The translations under genes and the position numbers were made by a program. The notes beneath the pieces were generated by a model, which had not been told where the DNA came from, made no database searches, and saw nothing but the letters and a program-made list of their open reading frames with translations. 64,000 nucleotides of DNA from JAJFJD01 sp965228695 (GTDB lineage: Bacteria; Pseudomonadota; Alphaproteobacteria; UBA8366), in contig CBDDIB010000002.1 in assembly GCA_965228695.1 (NCBI GenBank), positions 744,001 to 808,000 on the forward strand, in the 5' to 3' direction. Below are positions 16,356-25,365 of the stretch, one piece after another; the first letter of the stretch is position 1, and each line of letters starts with the position of its first letter.

Positions 16356-17773
16356 CGGGCCCCCCCCGCCGCATCCCACTGCTGCTGGAAGGTGGCGCCC
16401 TGCGGCGCCGGCATGTCGCGGTGGCGCGTCCAGCCGCCCGCCAGCGGCACGCTTCTGAACCGGCCGCGCCGCCGTCCGAGCGCCGCCAACACGCGCATCT
16501 TCGTGCCCGCGAAGAATTGGTAGAGCCGGGGCCGCCGGGCGAAGAAGGCCCACAACTTCAGCCCCGTGCGCATCGTGCCCGGCGTCAGGCCGCGCTCGAA
16601 CTCGCGCTCGCGGTAATGCCGCATCAGCTTCGGCAGCGGGATATGCATCGGGCAGACCTGCTGGCATTTGCCGCAGAAGGTCGACGCGTTCGGCAGGTGC
16701 CCCGCCTGCTCGACGCCGATCAGCGTCGGCGTCAGCACCGCGCCCATCGGGCCGGGATAAACCCAGCCGTAGGCATGCCCACCGACCGCGCCGTAGACCG
16801 GGCAATGGTTCATGCAGGCGCCGCAGCGGATGCAGCGCAGGATGTCCTGGAATTCGGTGCCGAGCAGCGCGCTGCGCCCGTTGTCGAGCAGAACGACATG
16901 GAACTGTTCGGGGCCGTCCGCGTCCGCCGTCCGGCGCGGGCCGGTGGAGAAGGTGGTGTAGGCGGAGAATTCCTGCCCGGTCGCCGACCGCGCCAGCAGG
17001 CGCAGGATGGTCGAGGCGTCCTCCAGCGTCGGGACGATCTTTTCCAGGCTGGCGGTGACGATGTGGATCTTCGGCAGGGTCTGGGTCAGGTCGCCGTTGC
17101 CCTCGTTGGTGACGATCACGGTGGAGCCGGTCTCGGCGATCAGGAAATTCGCGCCGGTGATGCCGACATCCGCATCGAGATATTTCTGCCGCAGCATCGA
17201 GCGCGCCTCGTCGACCAGGGCGCGCGGTTCGTCCAGGTTGCGGTCCGCGTCGAGCTGGTCATGAGTCTCGAAGAAGGATTCCGCGACTTTCTCCTTCGGC
17301 ACGTGAATCGCCGGCGCGATGATGTGGCTCGGCGGCTCCTTGCGGAGCTGGATGATGTATTCGCCGAGATCGGTCTCGACCGGCGTGACGCCGTTCTCTT
17401 CCAGGAAATCGTTGATGCCGATCTCCTCGCCGATCATCGACTTGCCCTTGGTCACGGTTTTGGCGTCGACCGAGCGGCAGATGTCGAGGATCGTGCGGCG
17501 CGCCTCGTCGGCGGTGCGGCACCAGTGCACCTGGCCGCCGCTTTCCGTCACCTTGGCCTCGAAGCGTTCGAGATAGGTGTCGAGATTCGCCAGCACGTGG
17601 TTCTTGATGTCGCGCCCTTCGTCGCGCAGCGTGTCGAATTCCGGCAGCTTGGCGACCGCGCTCGCCCGGTTGGCGACGAAACCCACCTTCATCTTGGTCA
17701 GCGCCTGCTGCAGGTCCGGGTCGGCCAGCGCCTGCCGCGCGTTCGACTTGAAGGACGGGCTGGTGGTCTGCAT
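16352..17773 (-). CDS. lutB: LutB-type iron-sulphur lactate oxidation subunit
   Basis: 473 residues. An N-terminal LUD domain (G-K-S-M-I-G-E-E-I-G at about residues 113-122; A-E-T-G-S-T-V-I-V-T-N-E-G-N) is followed by two ferredoxin-type 4Fe-4S clusters, C-I-R-C-G-A-C-M-N-H-C-P and C-G-K-C-Q-Q-V-C-P. This is the standard LutB layout. Coupled to lutA by a 1-bp TGATG overlap and to lutC by ATGA. Confidence 0.93.
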   Translation of the reverse strand: MQTTSPSFKSNARQALADPDLQQALTKMKVGFVANRASAVAKLPEFDTLRDEGRDIKNHVLANLDTYLERFEAKVTESGGQVHWCRTADEARRTILDICRSVDAKTVTKGKSMIGEEIGINDFLEENGVTPVETDLGEYIIQLRKEPPSHIIAPAIHVPKEKVAESFFETHDQLDADRNLDEPRALVDEARSMLRQKYLDADVGITGANFLIAETGSTVIVTNEGNGDLTQTLPKIHIVTASLEKIVPTLEDASTILRLLARSATGQEFSAYTTFSTGPRRTADADGPEQFHVVLLDNGRSALLGTEFQDILRCIRCGACMNHCPVYGAVGGHAYGWVYPGPMGAVLTPTLIGVEQAGHLPNASTFCGKCQQVCPMHIPLPKLMRHYREREFERGLTPGTMRTGLKLWAFFARRPRLYQFFAGTKMRVLAALGRRRGRFRSVPLAGGWTRHRDMPAPQGATFQQQWDAAGGAR

Positions 17774-18573
17774 CAGCGCTCATCCTCGGTCTGCGGCAGC
17801 GATTCGCCGGATTCGCCAATGGCGGGGGCGTCGGTCATGCCGGCCAGCACCTCGGCCACGTGTCGCGTCTGCACCGCCGCGCCGCGCCGCTTCAGCTTGC
17901 CCGCCATGTTGAGCAAACACCCCATGTCGCCCGCGAGCAGCAGGTCGGCGCCGGTCGCCTCGATGTCGGCGGCCTTGTCCTCGACCATATGGTTGGAGAT
18001 GTCGGGATATTTCACGCAGAAGGTGCCGCCGAATCCGCAGCAGACCTCGGCGCCCGGCAGATCCACCATCGTCAGCCCATCGACCGAGCCGAGCAGGTGG
18101 CGCGGCTGCTCCTTGATCGACAATTCGCGCAGCCCCGAACAGGAATCGTGATAGGTCGCCGTGCCGTCGTAGCGCGCGGCGACCGCGTCCATGCCCCGGA
18201 TATCGCGCAGGAAGGACACCAGTTCATGGGTCCGCCGCGCCAGGTGATGCGCGCGCGGCGACTGTTCCGGGTCGTCGTCGAACAGGGCAGGGTAGTGATC
18301 GCGGATCATCCCGGCGCAGGAGCCGGAGGGCGCCACCACGTAATCGAAGCCGTCGAAGGCGTCGATCACCTGCCGCGCGATCGCCCGCGTGTCCGCCCGG
18401 TCGCCGGAGTTGTAGGCGGGCTGGCCGCAGCAGGTCTGCAGCCGCGGCACCGCGACACGGCACCCCGCCGCCTCGATCAGTTTCACCGCCGCGAAGCCGA
18501 CGCTGGGCCGGAACAGATCGACCAGACAGGTCACGAACAGCCCGACGCGGGGGTTTTCATTTTGCTCTGTCAT
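17773..18573 (-). CDS. lutA: LutA-type CCG-domain iron-sulphur protein
   Basis: 266 residues with two cysteine-rich CCG domains: T-C-L-V-D at residues 15-19 with Q-T-C-C-G-Q-P at about 46-52, and H-D-S-C-S-G with E-V-C-C-G-F-G-G-T-F in the second half. These bind an unusual iron-sulphur cluster, as in heterodisulfide reductase and glycolate oxidase subunits. First gene of the lut set, 125 bp downstream of mltA's stop region. Confidence 0.93.
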   Translation of the reverse strand: MTEQNENPRVGLFVTCLVDLFRPSVGFAAVKLIEAAGCRVAVPRLQTCCGQPAYNSGDRADTRAIARQVIDAFDGFDYVVAPSGSCAGMIRDHYPALFDDDPEQSPRAHHLARRTHELVSFLRDIRGMDAVAARYDGTATYHDSCSGLRELSIKEQPRHLLGSVDGLTMVDLPGAEVCCGFGGTFCVKYPDISNHMVEDKAADIEATGADLLLAGDMGCLLNMAGKLKRRGAAVQTRHVAEVLAGMTDAPAIGESGESLPQTEDER

Positions 18574-18698
18574 ACGCCCGAGGGCTCAACCCTTGCCATG
18601 CCGCCAGAGAATGGCGGGCGGCGGCGGAAAAGGCAACAAATTGGAACGGAATTCCGGTTAATTTATGTCGATGGACGCGATGATCGGCGCCGCGGGCG

Positions 18699-19946
18699 TC
18701 AGCTCTGCGTCATCCGGGCGGCGGCGGGCAGGGGGAGCAGGATGAAATAGCGGCCGCGGCTGCGCATCTTGCCGGCCTCTGCCAGGGCCGCGGCCCCGAA
18801 GCCCCAGAAGAAATCGCCGCGCACCGGGCCCTTGATCGCGCCGCCCGCATCCTGCGCCACCATCAGACGGCGCAACGGGCGGTCCTCGTCGTTGGGCCAG
18901 TTGGTGTCGAGCCAGACCGGCAGGCCCATTGGAAAGAAACTGCGGTCGACCGCGAGGCTGCGCCCCGGCGTCAGCGGCACGCCCTGCGCGCCGATCGGGC
19001 CGGCGTCCGGCGGGATGCCGTCCAGGAAACGGAAGAAGATGAAGCGCGGATTCTCGGCGAACAGGGCCGCCGCCTTGTCCGGGTTGGCGTCGATCCAGCC
19101 GCGGATGCCGTCCCAGGACGCATTCTCCTTGGTGATCTCGCCCCGGTCGATCAGGGCGCGGCCGATCGATGCATAGTCGTGCCCGTTGTGGCCGGCGAAA
19201 CCGACCCGCACCACGCCGCCGTCGGGCAGGACCACGCGCCCCGACCCCTGGACATGCAGCATGAAGACATCGACCGGGTCGTCGATCCACAGCATCTCGA
19301 AACCCCGGTCGCCGAGCGCGCCGCCCTCGATATCGCCGCGGGTGTGATACGGCACGAACCGGCCGTTCTCGACGCGGCCGACCAGTTCGCGGCCCCGCAT
19401 CTCGGGATCGAACACGCCGAGGTCGGCGATCACGTGATCGTCCGGCAGCCGGTAGATCGGCACGCCGAAGCCGTCCTGTTGCGTCCGGGCGCCGCGCACC
19501 TCGATTTCGAAATAGCCCGTGAACAGGCCTTCCTCGCCATCGGGACCGAGCGCCGCGAAGGGCCGGAACATTTCTTGGAAATACCGCCGCGTATCGTCGG
19601 CCGACGCATCCTCCGGCAGGGCCGCGGCGGCGGCGCAGGCGGGGCGCCAATCCTCGGCCGACACGGTGACCGCGCCGGGGCCGTTCGACCCGTTCGGCGG
19701 CCGGGTCAGCATCACACCGCAGGACCGCCGGAAGGCAGCCAGCGCCGGGCGCGGATCGTCCTCGCGCCAGCCCGGCAAGTCATCGTAGGAGAGAGCCGAC
19801 AGCCGCAGCCCCTCCTGCTTGACCGGCGGCGGCGGTTCGCAGGCGGTCAGCAGACCGAGCGCCAAAATGACGGCGCCGCGCCGAAAAGCGCGGAGGGTGG
19901 GGAGAAACCGCGCGAGCGGCCTAGTTCGAGCTGCGCGTCGCAACAA
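18699..19946 (-). CDS. mltA: membrane-bound lytic murein transglycosylase A
   Basis: 415 residues. N-terminal signal with an Arg-rich start and a lipobox L-L-T-A-C near residue 36, so it is a lipoprotein. The MltA double-psi barrel and 3D domain follow: F-T-G-Y-F-E-I-E, then M-H-V-Q-G-S-G-R, and the catalytic Asp in Q-D-A-G-G-A-I-K-G near the end. It cleaves peptidoglycan glycan strands to anhydromuropeptides in the periplasm. The start overlaps the timA stop by 26 bp, a conserved pairing in this group. Confidence 0.93.
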   Translation of the reverse strand: MLRRAARTRPLARFLPTLRAFRRGAVILALGLLTACEPPPPVKQEGLRLSALSYDDLPGWREDDPRPALAAFRRSCGVMLTRPPNGSNGPGAVTVSAEDWRPACAAAAALPEDASADDTRRYFQEMFRPFAALGPDGEEGLFTGYFEIEVRGARTQQDGFGVPIYRLPDDHVIADLGVFDPEMRGRELVGRVENGRFVPYHTRGDIEGGALGDRGFEMLWIDDPVDVFMLHVQGSGRVVLPDGGVVRVGFAGHNGHDYASIGRALIDRGEITKENASWDGIRGWIDANPDKAAALFAENPRFIFFRFLDGIPPDAGPIGAQGVPLTPGRSLAVDRSFFPMGLPVWLDTNWPNDEDRPLRRLMVAQDAGGAIKGPVRGDFFWGFGAAALAEAGKMRSRGRYFILLPLPAAARMTQS

Positions 19947-20598
19947 GCGACCAGTTCGGATCGGACGTTTTGGTATTGCGCGCGAAGGTCCAGATGTCGG
20001 TTACCTTCTCGACCGCATTCGGATCGCCTTCGACGACCTCTCCATCCTCGTTGCGGGTGGCGTTCACCTGTTCGCTGACATATTTCACGGTGACCGATGC
20101 GGTCCCGTCCTCCAGCGACGCCTCGAGGATTTCGGCCGAATCGATCCCGACCAGGGTGGTTTCCTTCGTCTGGCTCGCCCGTTCGCGCACCCGGATCGCC
20201 TCGGCGAAATTGTCGTAGACCTCCTTGCTCAACAGGGAGCGCAGGGTCTTCATGTCGCCGAGCGCGAAGGCGGTGATGATCATCTCGAACGCCGAGCGGG
20301 CGCCTTCGAGGAACCCCTTGCGGGTGAAACTGGGATCCGCGAGCTTTATCTGGGTGATCGCCGCGCCGAGCGGGGTGTCCGGCTCCTCCTCGGCGGGCTC
20401 GTCCCGGTTCGGGATGGCGACGACGTTGTCGTTGCCCGCATCCGAGGAAGAGCTATCGCTATTGACCGGTTCGAGCGGACTGCGTCCCTGCCGCTCATGG
20501 CCCGTCCGCTTGCCCAACACGCTCCCAAGCCGATACACGAGGAAAGCGGCGATCATCGCAAATAAAATAATGTCGAAATATTCGAAACCGCCGCTCAT
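19921..20598 (-). CDS. timA: Tim44/TimA-domain inner-membrane protein
   Basis: 225 residues. One N-terminal transmembrane helix (I-I-L-F-A-M-I-A-A-F-L-V-Y) is followed by a charged Ser-rich linker (residues about 30-75) and the Tim44-like domain (G-F-L-E-G-A-R-S-A-F-E-M-I-I-T-A-F-A near residue 95 onward). This is the bacterial relative of mitochondrial Tim44, found in alphaproteobacteria next to mltA; its exact function is not settled. First gene of the leftward unit, divergent from fxsA. Confidence 0.88.
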   Translation of the reverse strand: MSGGFEYFDIILFAMIAAFLVYRLGSVLGKRTGHERQGRSPLEPVNSDSSSSDAGNDNVVAIPNRDEPAEEEPDTPLGAAITQIKLADPSFTRKGFLEGARSAFEMIITAFALGDMKTLRSLLSKEVYDNFAEAIRVRERASQTKETTLVGIDSAEILEASLEDGTASVTVKYVSEQVNATRNEDGEVVEGDPNAVEKVTDIWTFARNTKTSDPNWSLVATRSSN

Positions 20599-20807
20599 AC
20601 GATGCTCTCAGTCTCCGCAGGGTCTACCGGACAGCCCGAATCCCGCGCCGCCCGGTCGATTTTTTCCGTCAGCCGTCCGTTGAATAGGCTCAACCCCGAC
20701 CTTAGGTTATGGAGGCGGATCGATGCAAGAACCCGGCGTGGCCTCGGTGTCGCATGTTCCACCGCCTAATCCATGTTAGATAGGCAGTTCCCCGGGAAAG
20801 GGCAAGC
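20599..20807. promoter_or_regulatory. divergent timA/fxsA region
   Basis: 209 bp between divergent start codons. TTGAAT at 20682 and TAGGTT at 20705 are 17 bp apart and could be a promoter reading toward fxsA. The fxsA ATG is preceded by a GGGAAAGGG purine run. No repeat or RNA gene recognised. Confidence 0.35.
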
Positions 20808-21368
20808 ATGCCGATACTGATTCTTCTGGCCTTTATTTTGGTCCCGATCGCCGAAATCGCCGTCTTTATCAAGGCGGGAGAGATGATTGGCCTCGGCTGG
20901 ACCCTTGCGGTCATCATCCTGACCGCGATGATCGGCACGGCATTGTTGCGCCAACAGGGCCTGAAAGTCCTGTCGCAGACCCAGGAAAAACTCAATCGCG
21001 GCGAGATGCCGGTGGGCGAGCTGTTCACCGGATTGTGTCTTCTGGTGGCCGGCGCCCTGCTGCTGACGCCAGGATTCATCACCGACACCATCGGATTCGC
21101 ACTGTTCGTCCCCCCTGTGCGCATGGTGCTCGGCTATTTCGTGCTGCGCCGCCTGTCGCGCGGGCAGGGTGCCCGTGTCTGGGTCAATGGCGAGGAAGTC
21201 GGGCCGGGACCCGGCCGCGGACCGGGTGCCAGCGGCGGACCGCGGGGTCCCGGCGGCGGCCCGATCATCGACGGCGACTACACCGACGTCACCGAACCTC
21301 CCGACAAAGACCGGCCCGGCAACGGGTCCCGTGGGTCGGGGTCCAGCCCCTGGCGGCGGATCGAATAA
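20808..21368 (+). CDS. fxsA: FxsA family membrane protein
   Basis: 186 residues. Four hydrophobic segments in the first 125 residues match FxsA (L-I-L-L-A-F-I-L-V-P-I-A-E-I-A-V-F-I at the start; L-L-L-T-P-G-F-I-T-D-T-I-G later). The C-terminal 60 residues are Gly/Pro-rich and disordered. FxsA is a cytoplasmic membrane protein first noticed as a suppressor of F-exclusion of phage T7; its normal role is unclear. Same strand and close to secB, the usual alphaproteobacterial arrangement. Confidence 0.9.
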   Translation: MPILILLAFILVPIAEIAVFIKAGEMIGLGWTLAVIILTAMIGTALLRQQGLKVLSQTQEKLNRGEMPVGELFTGLCLLVAGALLLTPGFITDTIGFALFVPPVRMVLGYFVLRRLSRGQGARVWVNGEEVGPGPGRGPGASGGPRGPGGGPIIDGDYTDVTEPPDKDRPGNGSRGSGSSPWRRIE

Positions 21369-21403
21369 CCCGGTTTCTTATCGATTATAACGGAGCGGAT
21401 CAT

Positions 21404-21973
21404 ATGATTTTGATGCGGCACGGGCAGTCGCATTTCAACGTGCATTATGCGGAAACCCGCAAGGACCCCGGATTGCGCGATCCGGGACTGACCGACCTCG
21501 GCCGCGAACAGGTCGCCGTCGCCGCGGCGCATCTCGAACGGGAACAGCGGGTCCATCGGATTGTCGCCAGCCCGTATACCCGGGCGCTCGAGACCGCCGA
21601 AATCGTCGCCCAATCGCTCGGCTTGCCGGTGACCGTCGACCCGATTGTAGGCGAGCGTGCGGTGTTCACCTGCGACATCGGCACCCCGCGCTCGCATCTC
21701 GAAACGCGCTGGCCGGACATCGCGCTCCATCATGTCGAGGAAGAATGGTGGCCCACGCTCGAGGAGAGCGAGCCGGATTTCGACGCGCGATCGCTGAGCT
21801 ACCGGACGCAGCTGGCCGATAGCGGCGACTGGCGCGGCACGCTGGTCGTCTGCCATTGGGGATTCATCCGAGCGTTGACCGGACATGGCGTGCAGAATGC
21901 CGATCTCGTCGCCTTCGACCCGACCGCGCCGCATCCGGGCGGCGGCACTGTTGTGCCGGTTGCCGATCCATGA
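21404..21973 (+). CDS. histidine phosphatase family protein
   Basis: 189 residues from the ATG at 21404, which has GGAG ten bases upstream; the open frame extends further upstream but that part is the shadow of fxsA. The catalytic R-H-G is at residues 5-7, with the family's second Arg in S-P-Y-T-R-A-L-E-T-A, the Glu in V-G-E-R, and the late His in V-C-H-W-G-F-I. Substrate unknown; the family covers phosphoglycerate mutases and broad phosphatases. Lies between fxsA and secB, 35 bp from each. Confidence 0.87.
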   Translation: MILMRHGQSHFNVHYAETRKDPGLRDPGLTDLGREQVAVAAAHLEREQRVHRIVASPYTRALETAEIVAQSLGLPVTVDPIVGERAVFTCDIGTPRSHLETRWPDIALHHVEEEWWPTLEESEPDFDARSLSYRTQLADSGDWRGTLVVCHWGFIRALTGHGVQNADLVAFDPTAPHPGGGTVVPVADP

Positions 21974-22007
21974 TAGCCACCGAAATCAGGCCAAGAAGGA
22001 GCATGTA

Positions 22008-22541
22008 ATGCCCAGCGACATCACAGGTGGCGACGGAGACGGCGCCGATTTCAACAATCCGCAAATGCGCGGCGAGAGCGAGGGCGAGGAAGACGCAGGC
22101 CTCGCAGTGCCGATTCACTTCGTGCTGCAATACATCAAGGACCTGTCCTACGAGAACCCCCGGGCGCCGCAGATCTATCAGGATTTCGACGAGCCGGACG
22201 TGAACATCAACGTGAACGTCCAGGCCGACGACCTTGCGCCGCGTGCATTCGAAGTGTCGCTGAAGCTGTCGGTCTCGGCGAAGAACGGCAACGACACCGC
22301 GTTCCTCGCGGAGTTGGACTATGCCGGCATCGCGAATGTCGACGAGTCCGTTCCGGAAGAAAACGTGCGACCGCTCGTGCTGATCGAAGGGCCACGCCTG
22401 CTGTTTCCGTTCGCGCGCTCGATCCTAGCGAACCTGACACGCGACAGCGCCTTCCCGCTGCTGCTGTTGGGGCCGATCGATTTCGTCAAGATGTACAGCG
22501 ACAGCGTCCAGGCGCAGGGCGGCGCCCCCGCGGAGGCTTGA
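22008..22541 (+). CDS. secB: protein-export chaperone SecB
   Basis: 177 residues from the ATG at 22008, with AAGGAG nine bases upstream. The SecB core begins at about residue 36 (Y-I-K-D-L-S-Y-E-N-P) and continues through V-N-V-N-V-Q, L-A-E-L-D-Y-A-G and the C-terminal L-L-L-L-G-P-I-D-F. The 30-residue acidic Gly-rich N-terminus is typical of alphaproteobacterial SecB. It keeps preproteins unfolded and hands them to SecA. Confidence 0.96.
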   Translation: MPSDITGGDGDGADFNNPQMRGESEGEEDAGLAVPIHFVLQYIKDLSYENPRAPQIYQDFDEPDVNINVNVQADDLAPRAFEVSLKLSVSAKNGNDTAFLAELDYAGIANVDESVPEENVRPLVLIEGPRLLFPFARSILANLTRDSAFPLLLLGPIDFVKMYSDSVQAQGGAPAEA

Positions 22542-22571
22542 CTCTGCCGCGGCGTCGGCCGGCCGACGCCG

Positions 22572-23243
22572 TCACTGCCGCCAGATCGGATCCTTGAGCG
22601 TTTCCACCATCGCCGCATGCGCTTCCAGCTCTTCGGGGCTGGCCGAATGCGGGCGGGCCGGCCGGAAGGGCCGTTCGGCGGATTTTCGTATCTGCGCGAC
22701 ACCGCCCGACGACGCAAGTTCGAGCCCCGGCTGCCGGCCGCCGATCAATTCTAGATAGACCTCCGCCAGCAGTTCCGCATCGAGCAGCGCGCCGTGCTTG
22801 GTGCGCGCGCTGTTGTCGATTTCGAAACGCCGGCAGAGCGCGTCCAGACTGGCCTGCGCACCGGGAAAGCGCGCCCGCGCCATCTGCACCGTGTCGATCG
22901 CCCGGCTCATCGGGATCGTCGCCTGACCGAGCCGTTCCAGTTCCGCGTTGAGGAACCCCATGTCGAAACCGGCATTGTGGATGATCAGCTTGGCGTCACC
23001 GATGAAGTTGAGGAAATCCCCGGCGACGGCGGCAAAGACCGGATGCTTCTCCAGGAAGGCCTCGGACAGGCCGTGCACCTGGAACGCCTCGTCCGGCATG
23101 TCGCGCTCGGGGTTGATGTAGACGTGATAGGATTCGCCGGTAAGAATGTGGTTCACCAGCTCGACGCAGCCAATTTCGACGACGCGGTCGCCGCCGTTCG
23201 GGTTCAGGCCGGTGGTTTCCGTATCGAGGACGATTTCACGCAT
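22572..23243 (-). CDS. dnaQ: DNA polymerase III epsilon subunit (3'-5' exonuclease)
   Basis: 223 residues with the DEDDh exonuclease motifs: D7 and E9 in L-D-T-E-T-T-G, Asp in H-N-A-G-F-D-M-G at about residue 99, and H-G-A-L-L-D-A at about 151-157. It proofreads for the replicative polymerase. First in a leftward origin-proximal run with coaE, aroE, maf and ppsR transcribed in the same direction, although a 39-bp gap separates it from coaE. Confidence 0.95.
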   Translation of the reverse strand: MREIVLDTETTGLNPNGGDRVVEIGCVELVNHILTGESYHVYINPERDMPDEAFQVHGLSEAFLEKHPVFAAVAGDFLNFIGDAKLIIHNAGFDMGFLNAELERLGQATIPMSRAIDTVQMARARFPGAQASLDALCRRFEIDNSARTKHGALLDAELLAEVYLELIGGRQPGLELASSGGVAQIRKSAERPFRPARPHSASPEELEAHAAMVETLKDPIWRQ

Positions 23244-23282
23244 CTGGGCAGTTGGCCTCCGGTCTTAAACTAGCTTCGACGA

Positions 23283-23897
23283 TCAGCAGGGCGGCCAGTG
23301 CCGGCCGCTTCGTTGGGACATGAGTCTGACGATCGCGGTCAGCCGCTGCAAGGTCAATCGATGACCGAGGCCGGACGGCACGATGAAGTCGGCCCGCCGG
23401 CGCTTATCCAGTTCGGGCATCTGCCGGGCGCGAATTTCCTCGAGCCGTTCCTTGGTCATGCCGGGCCGGCGCAACACGCGGGCGGCCTGGATGAAGGGCG
23501 GTGCGGTGATCAGGATTGTCGCGTCGCATCCCCGGTCGCCGCCAGTCTCGAACAGCAGCGGCACGTCGAGGGCGACCACCTTCGTCCGCCGCGCGGCCTC
23601 GCGGCGCAGGAAGCGGCCCTTCTCCTCGCCCACCATCGGGTGCAGGATCGCTTCCAGTTTCTTGAGCGCGGCGGGATCGCCGAACACCTTGGCGCCGAGC
23701 GCCGGCCGGTCGACTGCGCCATCCACCACGACACCCGGGAAGGCATCCCCCACCGCCGCCACCGCGCGGCCGCCGGGTCCGATCAAACGATGCACCGCGG
23801 CGTCCGAGTCGTGCACCGGGACGCCGAGCCGGCGCAGCATCGCCGCCGCCGTGCTCTTGCCCATGCCGATCGATCCGGTCAGTCCAAGTATGATCAC
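23283..23897 (-). CDS. coaE: dephospho-CoA kinase
   Basis: 204 residues if translation begins at the GTG at 23897, which places the P-loop (L-T-G-S-I-G-M-G-K-S-T) at the very N-terminus as in other CoaE. The GGAGG upstream is unusually close (2 bp) to this GTG, so the start is not certain; a longer form would overlap aroE. The D-V-P-L-L-F-E-T-G motif at mid-protein supports the call. It phosphorylates dephospho-CoA in the last step of CoA synthesis. Confidence 0.93.
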   Translation of the reverse strand: MIILGLTGSIGMGKSTAAAMLRRLGVPVHDSDAAVHRLIGPGGRAVAAVGDAFPGVVVDGAVDRPALGAKVFGDPAALKKLEAILHPMVGEEKGRFLRREAARRTKVVALDVPLLFETGGDRGCDATILITAPPFIQAARVLRRPGMTKERLEEIRARQMPELDKRRRADFIVPSGLGHRLTLQRLTAIVRLMSQRSGRHWPPC

Positions 23898-23914
23898 GCC
23901 ACCGCCTCCGGATC

Positions 23915-24754
23915 TCAGTCCAGGTCGGCCAGCACGTAATCGCGCAGCGCCGCATCGACCTCCGGCCGCGTGCCAAACCACGCCTCGAAACCGGGCTGCG
24001 CCTGATACAGCAGCATGCCGAGGCCGTCGACGACCGGGTTGCCGCGCGCCCGCGCATCCGCCAGCAACGGCGTTTCCAGCGGCGCGTACACGATGTCGTT
24101 GACCACCGCGCCGGCCGGTAGCTGCGAGAGGTCCAGGTCGAGCGCGGGCTGCCCCGTCATCCCGAGGGTCGTGGAATTTACCAGCAGCGCCGCCCCGGCA
24201 AGCGCGCCGGCGCGGGCGTCCCAGGGCGCGGCGGTCGCCGGTGCTATATCCGCGGCAAGCGATTCCGCGCGGGCTTGAGTCCGATTGAGAATCCGAAGCT
24301 CGGTCACACCGGCATCGGCGAGGGCGATCGCCAGACCCCGCGCCGCGCCGCCCGCACCGAGCAGGACGGCCGGACCGTCCGCCGGCTGCCAGCCGCTGCC
24401 CTGCCGCAGGTTTTCGATGAAGCCGTAGGCATCGGTATTGCTGCCCTGCAACGCACCGTCGTCGCCGACCACGATCGTGTTGACCGCGCCGATGCGCCGG
24501 GCCTGATCGGTCACGCTATCGCAGATGTCGACCGCAGCTTCCTTGTGCGGAAGGGTCAGGTTCGTACCGCGGAAGCCCAGCGCCGGCAGCGCCCGTAACG
24601 CCGTGTCCAGGTTTTCCGGCGCCACGGCAAGCGGCACATAGGCCCCGTCGATGCCGTGCCGGTCGAGCCAGTGTCCATGCAGCCGCGGCGACCGGGAGTG
24701 ACCGATCGGCCAACCCATCACGCCGGCGAGTTTTGCGGAACCGCTGAGACTCAT
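23915..24754 (-). CDS. aroE: shikimate dehydrogenase
   Basis: 279 residues. The substrate-binding entry G-W-P-I-G-H-S-R-S-P at about residues 14-23, the catalytic Lys in L-T-L-P-H-K at about residues 66-71 and the NADP-binding loop G-A-G-G-A-A-R-G mark AroE. It reduces 3-dehydroshikimate in the aromatic amino-acid pathway. Its ATG overlaps the maf stop by 4 bp. Confidence 0.95.
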   Translation of the reverse strand: MSLSGSAKLAGVMGWPIGHSRSPRLHGHWLDRHGIDGAYVPLAVAPENLDTALRALPALGFRGTNLTLPHKEAAVDICDSVTDQARRIGAVNTIVVGDDGALQGSNTDAYGFIENLRQGSGWQPADGPAVLLGAGGAARGLAIALADAGVTELRILNRTQARAESLAADIAPATAAPWDARAGALAGAALLVNSTTLGMTGQPALDLDLSQLPAGAVVNDIVYAPLETPLLADARARGNPVVDGLGMLLYQAQPGFEAWFGTRPEVDAALRDYVLADLD

Positions 24755-25365
24755 TCGACGACGATCCCATGACCGCGCAAAGTGTCAAGCAACGGCAGCA
24801 ACGGCAGGCCGAGGATGGTGAAGAAATCGCCATCGATCCGGCTGAACAATTGCGCGCCCATTCCCTCGAGCTGGTACGCCCCGACCGACCGGCAAACGTC
24901 CGCGCCGACCCAATTGAGATAATCGTCGATAAACCCGTCGCTGAAGTGCCGCATGGTCAGCCGCGCGCGATCCACGTGCTGCCAGAGGCAAGTACCGTCG
25001 CGGACCAGAACCGCGGCCGTGACCAACTCGTGCGTTCTGCCGCGCAGCGATTCGAGGTGCCCGCGCGCGTCGGCGACATCCGCCGGCTTGTCGAACCAAA
25101 CGCCCTCGCAGTCGAGCATCTGATCCGCACCGATGACCAACCCGCCGGGATGCCGCTCGGCCGTTTCCTGCGCCTTCAGTTCGGCGAGCCGGACCGCGAC
25201 TTGCGCCGCGTCGGCACCCTCGGCCTTGAGCGATTGTTTCACCCGCTCCTCGTCGACCGACGACGCGTCCTGAATCGGGTGGAGCCCCGCGTTGCGCAGG
25301 ACGGTCAGCCGCGACTGGCTCGCCGAGGCGAGAATGAGCGTTGGCGTGCCGGACGGTTCACGCAT
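24751..25365 (-). CDS. maf: Maf-family nucleoside triphosphate pyrophosphatase
   Basis: 204 residues with the Maf signatures L-A-S-A-S-Q-S-R near the start, the V-D-E-E motif and K-A-Q-E-T, then G-A-D-Q-M-L at about residues 79-84. Maf proteins hydrolyse modified or canonical NTPs, which fits a house-cleaning role. The start overlaps the ppsR end by 8 bp and the stop overlaps aroE. Confidence 0.93.
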   Translation of the reverse strand: MREPSGTPTLILASASQSRLTVLRNAGLHPIQDASSVDEERVKQSLKAEGADAAQVAVRLAELKAQETAERHPGGLVIGADQMLDCEGVWFDKPADVADARGHLESLRGRTHELVTAAVLVRDGTCLWQHVDRARLTMRHFSDGFIDDYLNWVGADVCRSVGAYQLEGMGAQLFSRIDGDFFTILGLPLLPLLDTLRGHGIVVE

